DNA of 64,000 nucleotides. Origin: Fremontodendron californicum (lineage: Eukaryota > Streptophyta > Magnoliopsida > Malvales > Malvaceae). The translations under genes and the position numbers were made by a program. Below, one piece after another: positions 55,690-64,000 of this stretch. A model generated the notes under the pieces. The model did no database searches and was not told the DNA's origin. It saw nothing but the letters and a program-made list of their open reading frames with translations. How positions within the stretch are numbered: the stretch's first letter is position 1; the number at the start of each line of letters is the position of its first letter. The stretch is from contig JAULJL010000024.1 of the NCBI GenBank assembly GCA_030761205.1, positions 22,934,126 to 22,998,125 of the forward strand, given 5' to 3'.

Positions 55690-57311
55690 TATTTTAGGAT
55701 TATTTAGGTTGCATGTATTTATTTTGTTTTGAGTCTTAGTTATTTCTATTATTATGTTATTAGTTCTTTTCTCTTCCACTTGATTCTTTCATTTGGGTTA
55801 ATAAAATTACATTGAGGACAATGTAAGAATTAAGTGTGGGGGAATGGATTTAGTATTTATTTTATTTTATTTTATTTTTGGCTATTTTTTATGAGTCTTT
55901 AATATCATTATTATCATAATTTTTAGTGTGTTTTAGTTCCTTTCCATACTATGATGAGATATGAATCGAATAGGTCTGAAACTGATAATTAGTGGTAAGA
56001 TTTTCATGAGAATTAATCTTGATATCACTATTTTTCATGAGCAAATGTTAATATGATATGTTGATTGAGAAAGAAGCATGTTTAGACTTGATATTGACTT
56101 GTATAATCATCCTTGTGAGTTTTGAGCCTATATAATTTATGCATTATACATATCAATCTAATTTCCTTCTTGAGTGCTCTTATGATAGAGGCTTTAGGAT
56201 TATAACCAGGGCCAAACAGCCATCCATTATTAATGTTCCAAGAGAGCATCCCCCTAGTGAGCTAATTTGAGCCTACATTAAATATGCTATTTTATTGGTA
56301 ACCACAACTTACACCCAGCCTAAATATACTTATATCCTTACCCTTGTTCTAAAGATGGATTATATATTTTGAGACATATTGCAAAAAACAAGGGATATTT
56401 TTAGTTGAAAATTTGGGTTGGAAACAAAAGATAAGTGTGGGGGAAGAAAAGAAAAGAAAAAGTCAAGAGAAAAATAAAGGGATCATTGTCCAATACATTC
56501 CCATATTGAAAAAAAAAATCATCTCTTAAACTTTGAGTTAAAGAAAAAGATGTTACACAGTTGGTTAGAATGAAGCAAAGACTCAATATGAATATTTAGC
56601 CTATATTATTATGAGCTTTATAAGAGTTTTGAGAAATTTTATTTGCAAAATCTTATTTTATCTCTAAATTCTATGAAGTCTTTGCAACCTTTGTAATATC
56701 TTTTATCTTTTATTCTTTAACCACATTACAACCCCTTGGCCCCATTACAACCTTGATTAAAGGCCTCTTGATTTATGAAGTTGCATGATCTAAATAGTGG
56801 ATAATAGGTGGACAAGCAAGCATATGGTAGAACCGTTTTCATGAGATTGATTGAGTGTAAACACTTTACCACTACTTTAAAGAGTGAAAATCAAGAGAGT
56901 ATCCTAGTGAGAAGTTGAGATTAAGTTTGAATATGCACTATTTTGATTGAAATATGTTATGTTAATATTGGCTTAACTCAAACTATTTACATTCAAACAA
57001 GATTTTTTGTGAATTTCTTTAAGCTATTGATTAGTTTATAAGACTTGTCCAATGATTATCTCAAATTTATATTGGAAGGATTAGTTGTATTTGTGATTAT
57101 TATTATTTCTTATTTTTTCTTATGTCTTCAATGTTTGTGGGTATCGTCCTAGTAAACCGTCACGAGACTAAACTCGTCCACTAGGGAGACCTAGTGGTTT
57201 AAAGGCTTGTGTCACATGCTAAGTGCCACCGTGATTTCCTACGAAAGTGGATTAGGTTAGATTTTCTTATTTTATTTTTATTTTGTTTTGCTCGAGGACT
57301 AGCAAAAAACT
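55690..57311 (+). other. 3' non-coding region of another ATH/N-type element
   Basis: Plus-strand homologue of N1 2315-4013 (starts TATTTTAGGATTATTTAGG), with polypurine-like motifs near 55833-55843 and 56427-56437. It is the flank into which ATH3 inserted. No credible ORF. Confidence 0.75.
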
Positions 57312-57326
57312 AAGTGTGGGGGTATT
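57312..57326 (+). other. polypurine tract before type-D LTR
   Basis: AAGTGTGGGGGTATT directly precedes TGATAAGCTC at 57327. Confidence 0.8.
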
Positions 57327-57912
57327 TGATAAGCTCATAAAATATACATTTTATGCCTTTGTACCTTTAGTTTTTGTTATGTTTTCGATATTTATCTTGT
57401 TTACCATGATTTTGAATTTTAGGTACAATAAGGAGAATGAAGTCAAAAGATGTAAATAATAATGGTAAATAGCTTACAAAATCATAATCACAAGATGGAA
57501 GAAGACTTGGGAGTCAAAAATATCAAATTCTGGTTGAAAAGTAATTAGGCAGATTTGACCTCCGGAGCTTGTTGTAAGGAAAACATGATGTTAGATTCTT
57601 TATTTGAAGAAACTTCCTTCTTGACTTTTTCAGTTGACTTGATTATCTTTCCAACGATATATTATAGACCCAAATCGGATAAGAAATGGGCAACCAAATT
57701 GGCGCTAGAAGATCTCCCGAAAGAACCCTACGGCCAGAAAAACCCTAACCGCAAATCTGAAAAAAAAAAAAAAAAGAAGAAGGCAAAAACGTGATTTTTC
57801 TGCCTCCAGGCTTACTTGTGCGGCAAGGGCTTATTCTCAGGGTTTTAAAGGTCTATAAATACTATCTTTTGAGCCACAAACTAGACATCTTTTGAGGAGA
57901 CTCAAGGGATCA
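57327..57912 (+). repeat. type-D 3' LTR, truncated
   Basis: Starts TGATAAGCTCATAAAATATAC. U3 includes AGATTTGACCTCCGGAGCTTG, and a TATA-like CTATAAATACTATC lies near 57853. Cut at 57912 by the CHR-type LTR. The 79-codon ORF at 57555-57794 recurs in other type-D U3 copies and is not treated as a gene. Confidence 0.8.
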
Positions 57913-58436
57913 TGATGTGAACCCTAGGGGTGAAACCCTTTGAACCCACTAACAAATTGAAATACCTAACCCAGAAAAGACAAGATTCAGGCAAAGAAAA
58001 CTTAAACCCTTAAAAGCCTGTTTCAAAGAACCTAGATTAGTGAAACCCTTTGAACCCACTAATAAATTGAAATACCTAACCCAGAAAAACCAAGATTCAG
58101 GCAAAGAAAACTTAAACCCTTAAAAGCCAGTTTCAAAGAACCTAGATTAAGCATGTAATCTAAACCCTAAGAACTCTCGTTTCAAGAACCTAAGTTTGAT
58201 AGGTTGAACGCCACAAAGAAGGAATTCTTTGATAAGTTCCTAAGTTCTTTCAAGAACTAAAAAGAGAAAACTCTCACTGAATAAAATCAGACTTAATTGA
58301 TCAAAAGATAATGGAAGTAGGCGGCTAAGACATATATTTATAGCCTCCCTACAATAACCCTAATCTACTAAATAATAATATGTAAAATATGGGCTGAACA
58401 TGCTCAAGCCCAAACCTAAATAATTAAAAAGATGTC
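57913..58436 (-). repeat. CHR-type LTR fragment with 110-bp tandem duplication
   Basis: Minus-oriented, end TGATGTGAACCC at 57913, bordering type-D LTR sequence (GATCA immediately before it). GTGAAACCCTTTGAACCCAC starts at 57930 and 58040, a 110-bp direct duplication absent from CHR1. Cut by the N5 LTR at 58437. Confidence 0.8.
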
Positions 58437-60440
58437 TGATGCACCCAAAAGAGTGTATCTTATTTAATCTTGCACTAAAAAGATCAATTGTAAGTATAAT
58501 GATTAGCAAGGGTCGAGTCCTCAGGGATTGGGTTTTAATCTATGAGTTATTAGTTTATAACTTACGTTCAGAGAAAACAATAAAAGAAAAGGGGTTTTTG
58601 AAGCCAGATTTAAACTAAAGTAAATAATAAGAATAAGATGCAAGGCGGTATAACCAGCCAATAAAAATATATATACTAAATTAGGCGGTATAACCAGCCA
58701 ATAAAAATAAAACAAAGTTAATATACAAATTAGGCGGTATAACCAGCCAATAAAAATAAATATACTTTTAAAAATAAGCAAACTAGAAAAGTAAGAAAAC
58801 AAGTAAGTAAGAAGAATCAAATATGAAAAATATGGTTAAGGTTTCATTCTCCACCACTAGACATCATTAAGAATCAATTTCAGATCTATCAATATCAACC
58901 AACTATCAAAGTTAACAACCGTAGATAACAACAAGCTCTGTTATCCCAATCTTTCCTTAGTTTGTCGTTAAATAGAACAAGCTCTCTATTTAATCTCTAA
59001 CCATTAAACAACCTAGAATAAGCTCTCTAAATTCAATTTAATGGCAGCTTTATGATGAGAAAGATAGGTTGATCTAAGCAACAAACACATAAGCTCGGAT
59101 TGTTCAACTTAGGTTATGTTCCACTTTGCAATTATTGAAAACTTGACCATAATCATTAATCACAAATTGCCACTTATGAATAGGAAATCAAGACAATTAC
59201 ACGGATCAAGACTCCTAGACTAGCAATAGATAATTATCAAGATCTATCTAGTTGTACAACTAAATAAATCAAGGCAACATCATGAACAATTCTTGTAGAA
59301 GAACATAAGCAACTTTGATAGAAAATTAATGATAGATAGAATCTGAAAATCAATCACAAAACATGTCTAGGGCTTTGAAATCACCCTTAACCAAATAGAA
59401 GTTTAGCCTAGCATAGGCATTGTAAACATAAACATAAAATTAAAGAGAATCTAAGAAGAAAATAAAAGAAAGAAAGAAGAAGAAGAAAATAAAGAAAAAG
59501 AAAACTAGAGAAAAGAAAGAAGAAGAAAACTTAGAGAATTTTATTACAATGGCTAATATCCTACCAATGTACAATATCCTTCTCTACAATCATCCAAGGC
59601 CCTCTATTTATACACATTTTGGAGGGCTAAATGACAAGAGACAAGCTTTACAAATTTCAAAGGTAGGTATAATAGGTGGGTGCATTTTTCTAACAATTTT
59701 CGTCATATTGTATGACAATTTTGATCAGCCAACTTGATGGTCGATTTCGTCAATGTTGGAGGCCTGATCGGATCACATGGTCTTCTAGAAAAATGTTCCC
59801 CTATCAGTTACGGATCCATAGCCGTTTGAATCAGCTCATTTGCTGATGTGGATAAGCAGATATGGGCAAAATACGAAAACAGGTCAGCACAGACGTCATT
59901 GCACATCAGCCAACTTGATGGTCGATTTCGTCAATATTGGAGGCCTGATCTGATCATATGGTCTTCCAGACAAAGGTTCCCGTATCAGTTACGGATCCAT
60001 AGCCATTGGAATCAGCTCATTTGCTGATGTGGATAAGCAGATATGGGCAAAATACGAAAACAGGTCAGCACAGACGTCATTGCACATCAGCCACTTTGAT
60101 GGTCGATTTCGCTAGGGAAAACGACTCCGTTTCAAGAAGTGTAAAATATGAAAAAGATAGATATGCCTCTTAGCTTTGCACGACTACAAATTTCAGCCTT
60201 ATTGCTTCAGTGAAACTCCAGATATAGCTGATATGGCAAAAGGTGTCGGAACTGGAACTGAACTCGATTTGCCCTTAATTCTAGTAATCTGAAATCACTC
60301 AAAGAAACTTGTGAAAAACACCAAATTACATAAAAATATAAAAGATCATAAACACAATTAGACTAAACAATAATAACTCGTATTTGACACAAAACAATAA
60401 TAAAACATAACTAAAAACTATATAATTATACGAGTTATCA
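58437..60440 (-). repeat. N5 LTR (2004 bp)
   Basis: Minus-strand TGATAACTCG...GGGTGCATCA inserted in the CHR-type LTR. It has two U3 repeat units and three minisatellite units (about 58641-58755). The polypurine complement CACCCCCACACTT follows, so it is a 3' LTR. Its U5 has a segment (TTTTAATCTATGAGTTATTAG) shared with the type-D LTR at 30720 rather than with other N LTRs. Confidence 0.9.
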
Positions 60441-60755
60441 CACCCCCACACTTAGGTTTTCGTAGGAAATCACGGTGGCACTTAGCATGTGACACAAGCC
60501 TTTAAACCCCTAGGTGTCCCTAGTGGACGAGTTTAGTCTCATGAGGGTTTACTAGAACGATACCCACAAACATTGAAAAACTAAAATATAAATAAACTAC
60601 ATATACTAAAAATATTTATTCCTAATCCTTTCAATACAAATTAGAGACAATCTTTGAACAAGTCTTATAAACTAATCAATAGCTTAAAAAAATTTCACAA
60701 AAAATCATGCTTGAATGTAAATTGTTTGAGTTAAGCCAATATTAGCATAACATAT
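60441..60755 (-). other. N5 internal region, start
   Basis: N-type non-coding internal sequence beginning at the polypurine tract. About 60 bases present in other copies (TAGATTGTTGCTAGTCCCTAGC and following) are deleted here. Interrupted by N6 at 60756. Confidence 0.8.
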
Positions 60756-62621
60756 TGATGCACCCAAAAGAGTGTATCTTATTTAACCTTGCACTAAAAA
60801 GATCAATTGTAAGTATAGTAGTTAGCAAGGGTCGAGTCCTCAGGGATTGGGTTTTAGTTTATAAGTTGATAGTTTAAAACTTAAATTCAAGAACAATAAA
60901 AGAAAAGGGGTTTTTGAAGCCAGATTTAAACTAAAGTAAATAATAAGAATAAGATGCAAGGCGGTATAACCAGCCAATAAAAATATATATACTAAGCAAG
61001 GCGGTATAACCAGCCAATAAAAATATATATACTAAATTAGGCGGTATAACCAGCCAATAAAAATAAAACAAAATTAATATACAAATTAGGCGGTATAACC
61101 AGCCAATAAAAATAAATATACTTTTAAAAATAAGCAAACTAGAAAAGTAAGAAAACAAGTAAGAAGAATCAAAAATGAAAAATATGGTTAAGGTTTCATT
61201 CTCCACCACTAGACATCATTAAGAATCAATTTCAGATCTATCAATATCAACCAACTATCAAAGTTAACAACCGTAGATAACAACAAGCTCTGTTATCCCA
61301 ATCTTTCCTTAGTTTGTCGTTAAATAGAACAAGCTCTCTATTTAATCTCTAACCATCAAACAACCTAGAATAAGCTCTCTAGATTCAATTTAATGGCAGC
61401 TTTATGATGAGAAAGATAGGTTGATCTAAGCAACAAACACATAAGCTCGGATTGTTCAACTTAGGTTATGTTCCACTTTGCAATTATTGAAAACTTGACC
61501 ATAATCATTAATCACAAATTGCCACTTATGAATAGGAAATCAAGACAATTACACGGATCAAGACTCCTAAACTAGCAATAGATAATTATCAAGATCTATC
61601 TAGTTGTACACCTAAACAAATCAAGACAACATCATGAACAATTCTTGTAGAAGAACATAAGCAACTTTGATAGAAAATTAATGATAGATAGAATCTGAAA
61701 ATCAATCACAAAACATGTCTAGGGCTTTGAAATCACCCTTAACCAAATAGAAGTTTAGCCTAGCATAGGCATTATAAACATAAAATTAAATAGAATCTAA
61801 GAAGAAAATAAAAGAAAGAAAGAAGAAGAAGAAGAATATTAATTATCCAACCTCTTGCTCTTTCTAAAGAAAAAGAAAACTAGAGAAAAGAAAGAAGAAG
61901 AAAACTTAGAGAATTTTGTTAAAATGGCTAATATCCTACCAATCTCTAATATGATCCCTTACAATCACCCAAGGCCCTCTATTTATACACATTTTGGAGG
62001 GCTAAATGACAAGAGACAAGCTTTACAAATTTCAAAGGTAGGTATAATAGGTGGGTGCATTTTCTAACAATTTTCGTCATACATGACGATTTTGATCAGC
62101 CAACTTGATGGTCGATTTTGTCAATTTTGCAGGCCTTATCTGATCACATGGTCTTCTAGAAAAATGTTACCCTATCAGTTATGGATCCATAGCCGTTGGA
62201 ATCAGCTCATTTGCTGATGTGGATAAGCAGATATGGGCAAAATACGAAAACAGGTCAGCACAGACGTCATTGCACATCAGCCAACTTGATGGTCAATTTC
62301 GCTAGGGAAAACGACTCCGTTTCAAAAAGTGTAAAACATGAAAAAGATAGATATGCCTCTTAGCTTTGCACAGCTACAAATTTCAGCCTTATTGCTTCAG
62401 TGAAACTCGAGATATAGCTGATATGGAAAAATGTGTCGGAACTGGAACTGAACTGGATTTGCCCTTAATTCTAGTAATCTGAAATCACTCAAAGAAACTT
62501 GTGAAAAACACCAAAATACATAAAGATCATAAACACAATTAGACTAAACAATAATAACTCGTATTTGACACAAAACAATAATAAAACATAACTAAAAACT
62601 ATATAATTATACGAGTTATCA
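60756..62621 (-). repeat. N6 3' LTR (1866 bp)
   Basis: TGATGCACCC to CGAGTTATCA on the plus strand, inserted in N5 internal DNA after CATAT. It has one U3 unit and four minisatellite units, closest to the N4 LTR. The polypurine complement follows, so N6 continues to the right beyond the window. Confidence 0.9.
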
Positions 62622-64000
62622 CACCCCCACACTTAGATTGTTGCTAGTCCCTAGCAACGACTCAATAAAAATAAAATAAGAAAATCTAATCTAATCCACT
62701 TTCGTAGGAAATCACGGTGGCACTTAGCATGTGACACAAGCCTTTAAACCCCTAGGTGTCCCTAGTGGACGAGTTTAGTCTCGTGAGGGTTTACTAGAAC
62801 GATACCCACAAACATTGAAAAACTAAAATATAAATAAACTACATATACTAAAAATATTTATTCCTAATCCTTTCAATACAAATTAGAGACAATCTTTGAA
62901 CAAGTCTTATAAACTAATCAATAGCTTAAAGAATTTCACAAAAATTCATGCTTGAATGTAAATTGTTTGAGTTAAGCCAATATTAACATAACATATCTCA
63001 ATCAAAATAGTGCATGTTCAAATTTAATCTCAACTTCTCACATGATATACCCTCATGATTTTCACTCTTTAAAGTAGTGGTGAAGTGTTTACACTCAATC
63101 AATCTCATGAAAACAGTTCTACCATATTCTTGCTTGTCCACCTATTTTCCACTATTTAGATCATACAACTTCATGAATCAAGAGGTCTTTAATCAAGGTT
63201 GTAATGGGGCCAAGGGGTTTGTAATGTGGTTGAAGAACAAAAGGATAAAGATATCACAAAGGTTCCAAAGAGTTCATAAAGTTTAGAGACATAAAAAGAT
63301 CATACAAAGAAACTTCTCAAAACTTTTTACAAGTACATAGTCACCGAGGCTAAATATTCATGTTGAGCCTTTGCATCATTCTAACCAACTTTGTAACATC
63401 TTTTTCTTTACTTTAACTAGAAGTTCAAGAGAAGATTTTTTTTTTTTTTTAATATGGGAATGTATTTGACAATGATCCCTTTCTTTTTCTCTTGACTTTT
63501 TTCTTTCTTTTCCCCCCACACTTATTTCTTGTTTCTAACCCAAATTTTCAATAAATCTTCCTTGTCTTTGCAACTTGTCTCAAAACATGCTAATTTATCT
63601 TTGGAACAAAGGTAAAGATATAAGTATATTTAGGTTAGGGACAAGTTATGGTTACCAAAGAGATAGCTTATTCAATGTAGGCTCAAATTGGTTCACTAAG
63701 GGTGTGTTCTCTTGGAACATTAATAATGGATGGCTGTTTGGCTCTGGTTATAATCCTAATGCCTCTATCATATTCATGTTGTCACATGTATCAATATAGT
63801 CTCAAACGGTTTAAAGCAAGTTCTAGAGAATCATGTAATCATAAGAGCACTCAAGAAAGAAATTAGATTGATTTGTATAATGCATCAATCATTATAGGCT
63901 CAAAAACTCACAAGGATGATTATACAAGTCAGATTAAGTATAAACATGCTTCTTTCTCAATCAACATATCATATTAACATTGGCTCATAAAAAGGTTGAC
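62622..64000 (-). other. N6 internal non-coding region, cut by window end
   Basis: Starts with CACCCCCACACTT and matches N4 41938-43320 and N2 14748-16120. A second polypurine-like motif lies near 63513-63522. Any gag-tail ORF or cargo would lie beyond 64000. Confidence 0.8.

Overview
This window is plant nuclear DNA, most likely eudicot pericentromeric or other heterochromatic DNA. It is AT-rich and consists almost entirely of nested Ty3/gypsy LTR retrotransposons. I see no ordinary host gene, rRNA or tRNA gene. The species cannot be named from the sequence. All element names used here (N, ATH, CHR) are local labels.

Three groups of elements build the window. (1) ATH1, ATH2 and ATH3 are Athila-type Ty3/gypsy elements with a tRNA-Asp primer site, gag with a CCHC knuckle, a DLGAS protease, FMDD reverse transcriptase, RNase H and a DD35E integrase. 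All are broken. (2) CHR1 and CHR2 are chromovirus-like Ty3/gypsy elements with a tRNA-Met primer site, and are also broken. (3) The N family is non-autonomous. Its ~1.87-2.08 kb LTRs run from TGATAACTCG to GGGTGCATCA and share the tRNA-Asp primer site and polypurine tract of the ATH elements. Its only common ORF is a 312-codon protein matching the C-terminal half of ATH gag.

Layout: N1 (+) 1-6104; CHR1 (-) 6105-9817; ATH1 (+) 9818-25124, interrupted by the complete N2 (-) 12707-19766 (TSD ATACT) and by a solo LTR 22693-24558 (TSD ATTAT); a rearranged zone of LTR pieces and large inverted repeats 25125-28059; CHR2 (+) 28060-30719; a type-D LTR and the ATH2 3' region (-) 30720-33816; N4 (-) 33817-48765 (TSD ATTGT), which carries the complete N3 (+) 34504-40725 (TSD CACAT) inside its 3' LTR; the rest of ATH2 and then ATH3 (-) 48771-55689; fragments of further elements 55690-58436; and N5/N6 LTRs with internal sequence (-) to the window end.

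The most interesting content is a foreign module in N3 and N4. Both carry a 178-codon ORF resembling the cysteine-rich nucleic-acid-binding proteins of carlaviruses and vitiviruses, preceded by a TATA-like box. In N4 this is followed by a nearly full-length, intronless LOG-type gene (cytokinin-activating phosphoribohydrolase family) with one frameshift, a 20-nt poly(A) tract downstream, and two splice-acceptor-like sites upstream. A non-autonomous retrotransposon family therefore appears to have acquired a virus-like gene and a hormone-metabolism gene and copied at least part of this cargo. The ATH group is the obvious candidate supplier of replication proteins to the N family, because PBS, polypurine tract and LTR R-U5 ends are shared.
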